Source: Acidobacteriota bacterium
Lineage (GTDB): Bacteria; Acidobacteriota; Terriglobia; UBA7540
Direction: 5' to 3'
Length of the DNA: 64,000 nt
NCBI GenBank assembly: GCA_021838785.1
Contig: JAKCCV010000008.1
Location: 1 to 64,000, forward strand
Under the pieces are notes generated by a model. It made no database searches and was not told the DNA's origin. It saw only the letters and a list, made by a program, of their open reading frames with translations. Shown here piece after piece: positions 53,913 to 62,881 of the stretch. Within the stretch, counting starts at the first letter, position 1; each line of letters starts with the position of its first letter. Position numbers and translations under genes: made by a program.

Positions 53913-54947
53913 CTACGCGAAGGCCGCGGCGGGCCGGGAGGCTTTCCAGAGTTCGAGGTACAAGTTGAGGTCGGCCATCAGAGCGGCGAATTCGGGAATG
54001 GAAAGCGATTGGGCGCCGTCGCTCAGGGCCTTTTCAGGCTCGGGATGCACCTCGACGATTAGGCCGTCCGAGCCAATGGCGACCGCGGCGCGAGCCAGCG
54101 CCGGGACCAGGCTGCGCTTGCCGGTGGCGTGACTGGGATCCAGGATGACAGGCAAATGCGTGAGTTCATGGAGGACGGCGACGGCGGTAATGTCGCAGGT
54201 GTTGCGGGTCGCCGTCTCAAAGGTGCGGATGCCCCGCTCGCAGAGGATGATGTTGGCGTTGCCGTGCGCGGTGATATACTCGGCCGACATCAGGAGCTCT
54301 TTGACGGTCGAACTCATGCCGCGTTTGAGCAGAATCGGCCTCGGGCACTTGCCGAGCGTTTTGAGGAGCGCGAAATTTTGCATGTTGCGAGCGCCCACTT
54401 GCAAGATATCCGCATACTCGGCGACCAGCTCCACGTCGCCGTCACTCATAATTTCGGTGACGATGGCTAGGCCCGTCGCTTGCCGCGCCTTGGCCAGGAG
54501 CTTGAGCCCCTCGAGTTCCAAGCCCTGAAAGTCGTAAGGGGAAGTGCGCGGCTTGAACGCGCCGCCGCGCAGGATTTTGGCCCCGGCGCGTGCCACCCCT
54601 TCGGCGGCCGTCAAAATCTGCCTTTCGTTTTCCACCGAGCACGGCCCGGCCATCACCACGAACTCGTTGCCGCCGATTTCCGCTCCGTTCACTCGGATCC
54701 GGCTCGACTCGGGCTTGAACTCGCGGCTGACGAACTTGTAAGGCGAACTGATGCGGACGGCGCTCTCCACGCCCGGCGCCGCTTCGAGCGACTCCAAGCA
54801 GGCGGTGACGTCGCCGATGCCCACCGCGCCAATAACCACCCGCTCTTCGCCTTGGATGGAATGCACCTTGTAGCCAAACTCCCGAATACGCTGGCACACG
54901 TGTTCAATCTCCTGTTGAGTTGCACCTTTTTTCATTGAAATAATCAT
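53913..54947 (-). CDS. DAHP synthase (type I-beta, with N-terminal regulatory domain)
   Basis: 344 residues. The enzyme condenses PEP with erythrose-4-phosphate, the first step of the shikimate pathway. The N-terminal ~70 residues ([18 protein letters not shown]...[19 protein letters not shown]) form the ferredoxin-like domain that binds Tyr/Phe in Thermotoga-type enzymes. The barrel shows [49 protein letters not shown] and DPSHATGKR. The ATG at 54947 has AAGGAG 8 nt upstream. The mRNA leader contains an aromatic leader peptide and terminator, so control is probably both allosteric and by attenuation. Confidence 0.93.
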   Translation of the reverse strand: MIISMKKGATQQEIEHVCQRIREFGYKVHSIQGEERVVIGAVGIGDVTACLESLEAAPGVESAVRISSPYKFVSREFKPESSRIRVNGAEIGGNEFVVMAGPCSVENERQILTAAEGVARAGAKILRGGAFKPRTSPYDFQGLELEGLKLLAKARQATGLAIVTEIMSDGDVELVAEYADILQVGARNMQNFALLKTLGKCPRPILLKRGMSSTVKELLMSAEYITAHGNANIILCERGIRTFETATRNTCDITAVAVLHELTHLPVILDPSHATGKRSLVPALARAAVAIGSDGLIVEVHPEPEKALSDGAQSLSIPEFAALMADLNLYLELWKASRPAAAFA

Positions 54948-55032
54948 GAATTTCACTCCTTGAAATGAGCTTTCCACCACCCGCCGTTTTCAACCCTTGG
55001 GCAATCTCCCCAAGCCCGCTGGCGATGACCCA

Positions 55033-55064
55033 AATAAAAAAGCCCACTCAAGGTCGAGTGGGCT
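55033..55064 (-). terminator. Attenuator terminator upstream of DAHP synthase
   Basis: On the minus strand a 9-bp stem AGCCCACTC/GAGTGGGCT with loop GACCTT is followed by TTTTTATT. It lies 86 bp before the synthase ATG and downstream of the leader peptide, with no gene ending just before it, so it acts on the synthase leader. Confidence 0.85.
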
Positions 55065-55101
55065 GGCTCCGACTTCATCAGATTTCAAATTCAGGCCAAC
55101 G

Positions 55102-55137
55102 CCACTCGCCCGCTACCGCGCCCAGCGCCAGTAGCGG
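55102..55137 (-). promoter_or_regulatory. Anti-terminator/pause structures of the attenuator
   Basis: Segment 1:2 is CCGCTAC (55137-55131) with GTAGCGG (55116-55110), a 7-bp hairpin that overlaps the leader codons and stop. CGAGTGG (55108-55102) just after it is complementary to CCACTCG (55061-55055) in the 5' arm of the terminator. The two pairings exclude each other in the usual attenuator way: stalled ribosomes would free the second segment and prevent termination. Confidence 0.6.
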
Positions 55138-55169
55138 TAAGTAAACGAGCTGACGTAAGCCTTCCGCAT
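55113..55169 (-). CDS. Aromatic leader peptide of the DAHP synthase attenuator
   Basis: ATG at 55169 to TAG at 55113 encodes 18 residues, MRKAYVSSFTYRYWRWAR. Seven of the codons from residue 5 on are or flank aromatics: three Tyr, one Phe and two Trp. Random 18-codon frames of GC-rich DNA would rarely have this mix. Its position before a terminator and a DAHP synthase gene is that of classical leader peptides. The ribosome binding site is weak (no AGGAGG within 10 nt), which lowers certainty about the exact start. Confidence 0.7.
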   Translation of the reverse strand: MRKAYVSSFTYRYWRWAR

Positions 55170-55263
55170 AAGAGCCGCAGTCTAACCGGATTCCGCCTTC
55201 AATGCAAGAGATTTTTGAGGTGCGCGGACGGTGCGGTTAGCCGCATCCAGCTCTTGTCCAAAT

Positions 55264-55292
55264 TTGACAGCCAGGCGACCGCCTGCTAGCAT
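55264..55292 (+). promoter_or_regulatory. Promoter of tRNA-Glu
   Basis: TTGACA at 55264-55269, 17-bp spacer, TAGCAT at 55287-55292, about 105 bp before the mature tRNA 5' end. Confidence 0.55.
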
Positions 55293-55397
55293 ACGTTTTG
55301 CGCGCGAGGTCACCCCGCGCGGCATGAAAAGGGTGACTGCCCGAAGCCCTGGCTTTCGGCACATCCTCGCACGGCTTTCAAACAACGGCTCTCTCCT

Positions 55398-55475
55398 GTC
55401 CCCGTCGTCTAGCCCGGCCTAGGACATCGCCCTTTCACGGCGGTAACGCGGGTTCGAATCCCGCCGGGGACGCCA
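55398..55475 (+). tRNA. tRNA-Glu(UUC)
   Basis: A complete cloverleaf can be drawn. The acceptor GTCCCCG pairs with CGGGGAC, and the D arm is in GTCTAGCCCGGCCTAGGAC. The anticodon stem TCGCC/GGCGG encloses loop CTTTCAC (anticodon TTC). The T arm GCGGG-TTCGAAT-CCCGC precedes discriminator G and an encoded CCA. The 5' GTCCCCGTCGTCTAG is typical of glutamate tRNAs. Confidence 0.96.
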
Positions 55476-55917
55476 ACATTCTTAAGCACTCGCTGGGGTG
55501 CGGTCTTCCACACGCAAAGGTTATCTCGGCAAGGTGCCGGGCAGGACACAACCGTGCGTCAACGTGTGTCGCGACCGAGGGTCAGTGCGGCGCTTAAGGG
55601 AGTCGTCAGCCGATCAGGGCGATGAGCGGAGATCGCTTCAGAGGCGGCGCAAGCGGGCGCGGTGGTTGCCGTCTTAGCGAGGGTGCGTGACCCGACGTGA
55701 CCGGTAACGCACGGCCAGCAGATGCCGGCGGGGCATCTTCCTAACCCGGGATAGTCGGAACCAGGAAAGTTGGACGATTTCGAAATTGCCCTCAACGCTG
55801 CACAAACACTGGCTAAACCCGATTTGCTCAAAAACACCCTGCCAGGAAATATCAGGATTCAACCTCAAAGGTACTGAGAGGGTGACTCGCAGCGGCGCGG
55901 GTTCGGGTGGGGAGGGT
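55476..55917. other. Stretch between tRNA-Glu and the RND gene with a coding-like segment
   Basis: 442 bp without a supported gene. Plus-strand 55755-55878 reads about 40 residues, such as EPGKLDDFEIALNAAQTLAK and PDLLKNTLPGNIRIQPQRY, ending at a TGA, with good coding-like composition but preceded by an in-frame TAG and no start. The opposite strand is also open across it. It may be a gene scrap or a conserved noncoding sequence. No tRNA terminator with a T-run is seen. Confidence 0.3.
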
Positions 55918-58900
55918 TTAGCTTGACTGGTCGGCGACGGCGGGGCGAATGGAGATCTCCGAAGGCGCGGTCGGTTCCGGAGTGGCGCGATGCAGCAGGG
56001 AATACATGACCGGCATGACCAGCAAGGTGATGAAGGTGGAAAGGGAGAGTCCGCCAATGACGGCGAGCGCGAGCGGCTCCTGCAATTGGGCGCCCGCGCC
56101 GATGCCGAGGGCCAGAGGAAAGAGTCCGAACAACGTGCAGAGAGTGGTCATCAGAATCGGTCGCACGCGGATTTTGCCCGCTTCCACCAGGGCCTCGCTC
56201 AACGGCAGCCCATCCTCTTCCCAGAGCTTGTGGACATACTCGAACAAAATGATGCCGTTCTTCACCACCAGACCAACCATGAGGATGATGCCCATGAAAG
56301 AGGAAACATTGAGCGCCGTGTGAGTGATCCACAGCATCGTGAAAACGCCCAGCAGGGAGAGCGGCGCAGCGGACATGATGATGAGGGCGGGACTGAAAGC
56401 ACGGAATTGAATCACCAGCACGATGAAGACGGCGGCAAGCGCGAAGAGAAGCACCATCAGTAAATCGTGAAACGATTGCTGCTGCTGGCGATAGAGGCCG
56501 CCAATTTCATAGCTGGTTCCCAGCGGGAAGTGAACCGTGCGCAGCACGCGCCGCACATCCCGGACGGCCCCTCCTAAACCCCGGTGCGTAATGTTGGCGG
56601 ACAACGTGACCATCAGGCGTTCATTTTCGCGCATCAGGACGCTTTCTCCCTTGACTTGGCGAATTTGGGCGATGGCCGAAAGCGGCACAATCTGATGCGC
56701 CGGCGTCAGGATGGGATAACGGCGGATGTCATCGTAGTTGTAACGAAACGAGTTGGGAAAGCGAACGCGGATGGGAACGGTGCGGTCGGTTTTGCGCAAT
56801 TCGGTTTCCGTCAAACCCAATAAACCTGCCTGGACTTGTTGGGTCACTTGGGTTACCGTCAACCCCAGCCTGCCGGCGGCGACGGGATTGACCCGCAACA
56901 CCAACTGCGGGTTGCCGCCTTGCACGCCGCGGAAATCCACGATGCCGCGAATCTTTTGGATCTTCGGCCCGATTTCGTCGGCCAGTTGCTTGAGCTGAGC
57001 CATGTTGCTGCCGAAGATTTTCACCTCAATGGGCCGGGGGCTGCCTTCCATGTCGCCGATCATATCCTGCAGCACCTGCGCGAACTCAATGCGGACGCCA
57101 GGAACGTTTTTCAGGATGCGGCGGCGCAGGCTATCCATCACCTGAAAGATGGAGCGATGCCGCTCGGAAAGCGGCTTGAGCCTGACCACCAGTTCGCCGT
57201 GGTTCTGCTGGGTTACGAAGGGGCCCATCTGCGCGCCCGTGCGACGCAGCCAGGATTGCACCTCGGGCGTTTCCCCAACGATCTTTTCCACCTGGGCGGC
57301 CGTCCGATCGGTTTGCTCAAGGGACGTTCCCTGGGGGGAATAGGTGTCCATGACAAAGCCGCCTTCGTCCATGCGCGGGAGAAAACCGGTCTGGAGGTGG
57401 GTATAGACGACGAAGGTCAGCACGACGGAAAGCGCCGTGGCGGCGGCCACAACCCAGCGTCGTCGCAGGGACCAGCGGACCACGCGCTCATAGACCCGGA
57501 GCACCGGCTGAATGAAGCTTTGCGCCGAGGCGTGATGCCGACCGGGGGAAAGGAATTGCTCGGAGAGCAGCGGGATGAGGGTGAGCGCGAACAGGAGCGA
57601 CAAAGCCACCGCCACGACCAACGTGAGGCAGAGGGAGCGGAAGAACTCGCCCACAACCCCGGTCAACAGGCCGAGCGGCGAAAACACGACAATGGTGGTG
57701 GCCGTCGAGCCGATAACCGCGCCCAACAATTCCCGCGTTCCATTTTCGGCGGACTCTTCGGTGGATTCGCCCAGGCCGAGATGCCGGTAAATGTTCTCAA
57801 TGATGACCACGGCGTCATCAATCACCAGCCCAATGGCAATGGCCAAACCGCCGAGCGACATCAGGTTGAGCGTGCCGCCGAAGATGTACATGAAAAAGAA
57901 CGTGCAGATGACCGTGAGGGGCAGCGTAGTGGCCGCGATGACGGTGGTGCGCCCTTCGCGCAAAAACACGAAGAGAATCATAATCGCCAAAAAACCGCCA
58001 ATCAGCACGGCATCCCGAATATTCGCCACGGCCGCCCGGACAAAGGAGGCCAAATTGTAAACCGTCACCAAGTGGAGAGTTTTCGGGATGGCCGAGCCCA
58101 AGTGGTTGGCCAGGGCTTTAACTTGGTCGGCGATCTGGAGAATGTTTCCCCGAAGCTGGCGTGAAATGGTAATCAACGCTCCCGGTTTGCCGTTGCCATA
58201 CACCAGCACGGTGGGGTCTTCGATGCCATACCGCACCTGCGCGATTTCACCCAGCCGCACGGGAGCACCGTCCTCGATGGCCACGGTCGTGTTGCGAATA
58301 TTGCTGAGGTTTCTGAATTCATTCGAGGCCAGCACTTGATAGCGGGCATAGTCGCGGTCAAGCCAGCCCGCGGTGGCGACGGTATTGGCGCGCCGCAGGG
58401 CCGCCGCGATTTCCGGCAGCGACAGCCGGTCGGCCAGCATCTTCTGCGGGTTGACCACCACCGAAACTTCCTGGATATCGGTCGCTTCCACGCCGACTTG
58501 AGAGACGCCCGGCACGCTGTCGAAGATGGGCCGAAGCGTGTAATAGGCGTAATTCCGCAGGTCCGCGCCCGGGACATTGCCCCGCAGAACCATCATCATG
58601 ATGGCCCAGGATGTGGGCGTAATGCGGATCACGGAGACCTTGGTGCCGGGAGGGAGGGTCGGCTGAACCTGGTTGATTTGCGTCTGCATGAGTTGCAGCG
58701 CATAGCGCATGTCCATGTTGGGCTGGAAGAAAGCCGAAATTTGCGTTTCGCCCCGCACGGTTTTGGAGCGCACCCGAACCACGCCCAGCACGCCGCGGCT
58801 GGCTTCTTCAAGGGGCCGGGTCACTTCCAGCAGCATGTTGTGCGGAGAGAGGTCGCCTGAGTCCGCCAGGATGACGATGCGGGGAAAGCTCAAGTGGGGA

Positions 58901-59010
58901 TAAATATTGCTCGGCAGGCGAAAGTAAGAGATGAATCCCGCCGCCGCCAAAAACCCGGTTAACAGGTAAACGGCGCGGCTGTTGCGCCGGCAAAACCGTA
59001 CAACGTTCAT
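55918..59010 (-). CDS. RND efflux transporter (AcrB/MdtB-like inner-membrane pump)
   Basis: 1030 residues, usual length for the family, with 12 helices and two large periplasmic loops. TM4 has GLVIDDAVVIIENIYRHL with the proton-relay Asp pair, and TM10-11 reads GIILMVGLVVKNGIILFEYVHKL. The N-terminal LPSNIYPHLSFPRIVI and PPGTKVSVIR resemble hydrophobe/multidrug (HAE) pumps. No Met-cluster typical of metal RND pumps was noted. It exports drugs, lipids or metabolites using the proton gradient. Its ATG overlaps the adaptor TGA by 4 bp. The operon order is TolC-type channel, adaptor, pump. Confidence 0.93.
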   Translation of the reverse strand: MNVVRFCRRNSRAVYLLTGFLAAAGFISYFRLPSNIYPHLSFPRIVILADSGDLSPHNMLLEVTRPLEEASRGVLGVVRVRSKTVRGETQISAFFQPNMDMRYALQLMQTQINQVQPTLPPGTKVSVIRITPTSWAIMMMVLRGNVPGADLRNYAYYTLRPIFDSVPGVSQVGVEATDIQEVSVVVNPQKMLADRLSLPEIAAALRRANTVATAGWLDRDYARYQVLASNEFRNLSNIRNTTVAIEDGAPVRLGEIAQVRYGIEDPTVLVYGNGKPGALITISRQLRGNILQIADQVKALANHLGSAIPKTLHLVTVYNLASFVRAAVANIRDAVLIGGFLAIMILFVFLREGRTTVIAATTLPLTVICTFFFMYIFGGTLNLMSLGGLAIAIGLVIDDAVVIIENIYRHLGLGESTEESAENGTRELLGAVIGSTATTIVVFSPLGLLTGVVGEFFRSLCLTLVVAVALSLLFALTLIPLLSEQFLSPGRHHASAQSFIQPVLRVYERVVRWSLRRRWVVAAATALSVVLTFVVYTHLQTGFLPRMDEGGFVMDTYSPQGTSLEQTDRTAAQVEKIVGETPEVQSWLRRTGAQMGPFVTQQNHGELVVRLKPLSERHRSIFQVMDSLRRRILKNVPGVRIEFAQVLQDMIGDMEGSPRPIEVKIFGSNMAQLKQLADEIGPKIQKIRGIVDFRGVQGGNPQLVLRVNPVAAGRLGLTVTQVTQQVQAGLLGLTETELRKTDRTVPIRVRFPNSFRYNYDDIRRYPILTPAHQIVPLSAIAQIRQVKGESVLMRENERLMVTLSANITHRGLGGAVRDVRRVLRTVHFPLGTSYEIGGLYRQQQQSFHDLLMVLLFALAAVFIVLVIQFRAFSPALIIMSAAPLSLLGVFTMLWITHTALNVSSFMGIILMVGLVVKNGIILFEYVHKLWEEDGLPLSEALVEAGKIRVRPILMTTLCTLFGLFPLALGIGAGAQLQEPLALAVIGGLSLSTFITLLVMPVMYSLLHRATPEPTAPSEISIRPAVADQSS

Positions 59011-60116
59011 GGTTCGACCTTCACCGGGGTCCGGGGTCCAAAGCCATATCCCCCGGTCAACACGATGGTTTCACCTTCATGCACACCGGAAACAATCTCA
59101 GCTTCAGTGTTGGTTTGAATGCCCAATTGCACGGGCTGGGCCAGAGCCACCGTCCCTTGCACCTGATACACTTCCGGGACGTTCTTTCCATTCCGATAAA
59201 CGGCTTGGAGCGGCACGATGAGCGTGTTCCGATGGGTCTCAATAGGAATCTTGGCGGAAAGGTACATTCCCAGCCGGAGCAGGCTGTCCGGGTTGGCCAT
59301 GCGAATGCGCACCACGCCGACGTTCGTTGAAGGATTTACGGAAGGCGCGATGGCGATGATGCGTCCTTCAAAAGTTCGTCCGGGGAAGGCGGGCGTTGTG
59401 AGTGGCATCGTTTCACCCACCTGAATGTCGCCAAAGTACATGGCCGGGACGTTTGCGTAAAGCTCCACTTGATTCAAATTGGCCACCTCAAACACGGGTT
59501 GCGCCGCCGTGCCGTCCACCTGCTCGCCATCGCTCACGAAGCGCTGCACCACCACCCCGGTGAGCGGGCTTCGCACGCGGGTGCGCTCGACGTCGAGTTG
59601 GGCCAAAGCCAGAGCCGCCTGCGCTTGTTGCAGGGCCCCCTGGTCGGCGGCGACTTGCGCCATATCCGCTTCGAGGTATTTTTTGGCCACGATGCCATGT
59701 TCAAACAGGGTTTGGTCGCGGGTCTCAGAAAGTTGAGCATTGCGCAGGTTGGCTTGGGCTTGGGCTACCGCGGCTTGGGCTTGCGCCAATCGTTCAAGGT
59801 AAGGTTGGCTCTCAATCTGGGCCAGAACTTCGCCTCGGCGGACGGAATCTCCCTGGGCGGCCGTCAGGTGCGTAATGCGGCCAGCCACCAAGGCACTGAC
59901 CCGCACATCCTGATTGGGCAGGCTGGCAATCGTGCCGGAGACGTTGAGCAGTGCGCTAATGTTGCCACGCTTGACCACCGTCACCGTGACGGGAAACGGG
60001 TGCGGGGCAGCGGCGGCTCCGTCTTCTTTCCCGCCGCCCGTGCAGCTCGCGGCCCAGCCAACCATTAAAAGGACAGCAAGGACCCGGACATATTTGAACA
60101 CCATGCGGTTCGACAT
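59007..60116 (-). CDS. RND periplasmic adaptor lipoprotein
   Basis: 369 residues with a lipoprotein signal (VLAVLLMVGWAASC, lipobox ending in Cys25). The lipoyl half-motif ISALLNVSGTIASLPNQDVRVSALVAGRITHLTAAQGDSVRRGEVLAQI is followed by a coiled-coil hairpin (LAQAQAAVAQAQANLRNAQLSETRDQ) and VRSPLTGVVVQRFV. It connects the pump to the outer-membrane channel. The stop overlaps the pump start; the gap from the channel gene is 4 bp. Confidence 0.92.
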   Translation of the reverse strand: MSNRMVFKYVRVLAVLLMVGWAASCTGGGKEDGAAAAPHPFPVTVTVVKRGNISALLNVSGTIASLPNQDVRVSALVAGRITHLTAAQGDSVRRGEVLAQIESQPYLERLAQAQAAVAQAQANLRNAQLSETRDQTLFEHGIVAKKYLEADMAQVAADQGALQQAQAALALAQLDVERTRVRSPLTGVVVQRFVSDGEQVDGTAAQPVFEVANLNQVELYANVPAMYFGDIQVGETMPLTTPAFPGRTFEGRIIAIAPSVNPSTNVGVVRIRMANPDSLLRLGMYLSAKIPIETHRNTLIVPLQAVYRNGKNVPEVYQVQGTVALAQPVQLGIQTNTEAEIVSGVHEGETIVLTGGYGFGPRTPVKVEP

Positions 60117-60120
60117 AAGC

Positions 60121-61350
60121 TTATGGCAGGCTTGTTCCCACGGCCCCTTCGAGCGAAGCGTAGGCGGCCTGCGCCGCGTAGAGGCTCTGCAGGTATTGCT
60201 GCTGAATGGTTTGTTCGCTCTGCTGAGCCGTGATGACGGCCAAGATATCCGTTTTACCCGCGCTATAACTCTCTTCCGCCATGCGCTCGAGCCGGCGCGA
60301 GGCGGGCACCAGCTTGTTTTGATAGAGATGGACTTTGGTTTCTTGCGAGGCGAGCATTAAATAGCTCGTCTCCACGTTGCCGGCGACCATCCGGCGCGCG
60401 GCGGCGATTTGATCCTGCAACACATCCTGAGTGGCCAACGATTGAGCAATTTGCCCTTGGTAGCGATTGAAAATCGGCAACATCACCGTGATTTCACCGC
60501 GCGGGCCTTCGCGAAAACCGCCCACCCCCGGGGAGTTAAAATCCACGCCGTAGTCCAAATCGAGGTTCGGGATGCGGTCGGCTTTATAAAGCGCTTCCCG
60601 GCTGCGCTCGACTTGGAGTTGGCGCTCATAGGTCTGGATTTGCGGGCTCGCCTGGTAAGCTTTCTGAATCAAGTCGTTAAGCGAAAGCGGGGGCGGCAAT
60701 TCGTTCAAGGGAGTGGTCAATCTCCAGCGTTTTTCGGCAGGCTCATCTAACAGAGCGTTCAGTTGACTGAGGGCCACGGTCTGTTGCTTCTGAGCCACTT
60801 CTAGATTGGCTCGAGCCTGCGCCACGCCCAACCGCGCCTGAATGACTTCGAGTTCGGCGGCATCGCCGGCCTGATATCGCTCTTGGGCAATGCGCAGCAG
60901 GCGCTCCGCCAGCCGCACGGCGTCGGCCTGCTGTAAGGTCTGTGCCTGAGCGAGCGACAGATTGAAGTACGCCTGGCGGGTGGCCTCGCGGACCTGAAGT
61001 TCCGTCGCCGCGATGGTCTCCTCCGTCACCCCTTCTTGGCGCTCGGCCACTTGAATACGATGCGCGCGCTTGCCGCCGAGTTCGATCGGCTGAGTGAACC
61101 AAAAGCCTTCGTGGGGCGTGTCGCGCAGAACGTTGAAATTAAACGACGGATTCAAACGTTCGCTCGCTGTTATCACCCCGGCCCGCGCCACGGCTCTTCC
61201 TTCGCGCGCCGCAATCAGACTCAGGTTCTGCCGATGGGCCAGCTTGAGTGCCTGCTCAAGGGTCAGCGGGGGCGGCAGTGTGGATAAAGAGACGGCTCGC
61301 AGGGCGCCTGCCGTCACGAGCATCAAACCAAGACAACCAATGGCCTTCAA
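60121..61350 (-). CDS. TolC-family outer-membrane efflux protein
   Basis: 409 residues with two OEP repeats. The first opens LTLEQALKLAHRQNLSLIAAREG and the second LSLNDLIQKAYQASPQIQTYERQL, each followed by long helices that form the periplasmic tunnel. A signal segment (KAIGCLGLMLVTAGALRA) is at the N-terminus. The start is TTG 61350: AAGGAGGAG lies 5 nt upstream, whereas an ATG at 61395 gives a charged, unlikely leader. The 127 bp before it is AT-rich and contains AGAATTAATTTCT, a near-palindrome at about 61451, a possible response-regulator site. Confidence 0.9.
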   Translation of the reverse strand: MKAIGCLGLMLVTAGALRAVSLSTLPPPLTLEQALKLAHRQNLSLIAAREGRAVARAGVITASERLNPSFNFNVLRDTPHEGFWFTQPIELGGKRAHRIQVAERQEGVTEETIAATELQVREATRQAYFNLSLAQAQTLQQADAVRLAERLLRIAQERYQAGDAAELEVIQARLGVAQARANLEVAQKQQTVALSQLNALLDEPAEKRWRLTTPLNELPPPLSLNDLIQKAYQASPQIQTYERQLQVERSREALYKADRIPNLDLDYGVDFNSPGVGGFREGPRGEITVMLPIFNRYQGQIAQSLATQDVLQDQIAAARRMVAGNVETSYLMLASQETKVHLYQNKLVPASRRLERMAEESYSAGKTDILAVITAQQSEQTIQQQYLQSLYAAQAAYASLEGAVGTSLP

Positions 61351-61477
61351 ACCGGCTCCTCCTTGCTCTCCGCCCTCCCGATATCGGCGCCGCACCTTGG
61401 ACTCTGGCCTCCTTCAGCTTAGCCCGACCGGAAGGACAAAGGGTGAAAATAGAATTAATTTCTGTTTAGCTAACGGC

Positions 61478-62881
61478 TCAGGTCGCCGCGCCCGCCGGAC
61501 CCAGCGGCAGGACAACCGTGAACCGTGAGCCGGCCCCCAGCCGGCTTCGGCATTGAACCTCGCCGGCATGGGCGCGGGCGAGGGCTTGGGCGATCGCCAA
61601 ACCTAGCCCGCCGCTGCGCGCCTCGCCGTTCTCCGCTCGCGCGACGCGGTAGAACCGCTCAAAGATGTGAGGCAGGTGTTCGGGGGCGATGCCGATTCCC
61701 TCATCTTCAAACTCCACCCGGGCTTGCCCGTCGCTCGCGGTGAGGCGAACCTGAATGCGGCTTGCGGGAGGCGAATACTTGATCGCGTTATCGAGAAAAA
61801 TAAGGAAGAGTTGGCGCAAGGCAATCTCGTCGCCCCAGGCGGCCACTTCTTGCCGAAGGTCGCGCTCAATCGTCATGCTTTTGGCGCGGGCCAGGGGGGT
61901 GGCCACGGAGCAAGCCTCCTCCAACACTTCGTTCAAATAGAGCGGCTCGCGTCCGAGGCGCAATTGCCCGGCGTCAGCAATCGCCAGCGTGAACAAGCTT
62001 TCCACGATGCGGTTCAGCTTCCTGAGCTCCTCCTCGATCACCTGCAACGTCTTCCGATATTCTTCCGGGCTGCGGGGCTCGGCCAGCACCAGCTCGGTCT
62101 CGCCTTGGAGAATCGAAAGGGGCGTGCGAAGCTCATGCGAGGCGTCGGAGACGAATTGCCGCATTTGCCCGACGAGCGAGTGAATTTTCCCAAACAGGCG
62201 GTTAAACGTGCCGGCCAAAAGCCCCAATTCGTCGAAGGCCGTCGGCACGGGCACCGGCTGCCAGAAGTCGCCGGCCTCGCGGCTGGTCAGGCGTTCCGTG
62301 GTTTCCGCCAGGTGCTCGGTCAGTGCCTTGACCGGAGCCAGACTCTTGCCCACGTACCAGCCGGAAAGCAGAGCCGTGAGCAGAAGGCTAAGCGGAAGCA
62401 CCCAAAACGCAATCCCGCGAAAGGTGGCCAAGACTCGGTCGGCTTCGCGCGTGGGCACGGCCACGGCGAGCGCCAGTGACTGCGGCCCGCGCTCGAAAGG
62501 AATCACGGCCAGGCGAAGACGGCGGCCGTCGCGCCCCCGCACGGTGCGGAAGAAGGGCTTCGGAGAAGCCGGCAAAAACTGCCCGGGATTTAATTGTCCC
62601 GCCGCCAGATTCGCCGAACGCGCCAGGGCTTGGCCGGAGGGCAGCGTGACCTCAAAGAATTCGTTTGGCAGATCGAGCTGTCGAACATCGTCCAGGTCGC
62701 GGTCGGTTTCTAAATCTGCAATCAGGGGCTGCGAGGCCTCCACCAGTTCGCGGTCGAGCTGTTGGTGGACTTGGCGGCGCACTAACTCATAGAATCCCAG
62801 GTAGGAAGCCGCTAACAGAACCCCCACCACGCCGCAGAAAAGAGCCATCATCCGAAAGCGCAGTGAGCGAGCACCCATCAT
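61478..62881 (-). CDS. Sensor histidine kinase (CusS-like)
   Basis: 467 residues. It has an N-terminal helix (MALFCGVVGVLLAASYLGFY), a periplasmic domain of about 120 residues, a second helix (AFWVLPLSLLLTALLSGWYVG) and HAMP. The dimerisation box FVSDASHELRTPL carries phospho-acceptor His249, and the ATP domain shows LFLIFLDNAIKYSP, FEDEGIGIAP, HIFERFYR and GGLGLAIAQA. It overlaps the response-regulator stop by ATGA. The periplasmic signal is unknown. It sits immediately upstream of the TolC-RND operon on the same strand, which it presumably controls. Confidence 0.92.
   Translation of the reverse strand: MMGARSLRFRMMALFCGVVGVLLAASYLGFYELVRRQVHQQLDRELVEASQPLIADLETDRDLDDVRQLDLPNEFFEVTLPSGQALARSANLAAGQLNPGQFLPASPKPFFRTVRGRDGRRLRLAVIPFERGPQSLALAVAVPTREADRVLATFRGIAFWVLPLSLLLTALLSGWYVGKSLAPVKALTEHLAETTERLTSREAGDFWQPVPVPTAFDELGLLAGTFNRLFGKIHSLVGQMRQFVSDASHELRTPLSILQGETELVLAEPRSPEEYRKTLQVIEEELRKLNRIVESLFTLAIADAGQLRLGREPLYLNEVLEEACSVATPLARAKSMTIERDLRQEVAAWGDEIALRQLFLIFLDNAIKYSPPASRIQVRLTASDGQARVEFEDEGIGIAPEHLPHIFERFYRVARAENGEARSGGLGLAIAQALARAHAGEVQCRSRLGAGSRFTVVLPLGPAGAAT

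Noticed and set aside
55559-55837. Small minus-strand frame with several Cys
   Set aside because: No ribosome binding site, no domain, and it overlaps the coding-like segment of the opposite strand; not supported as a gene.
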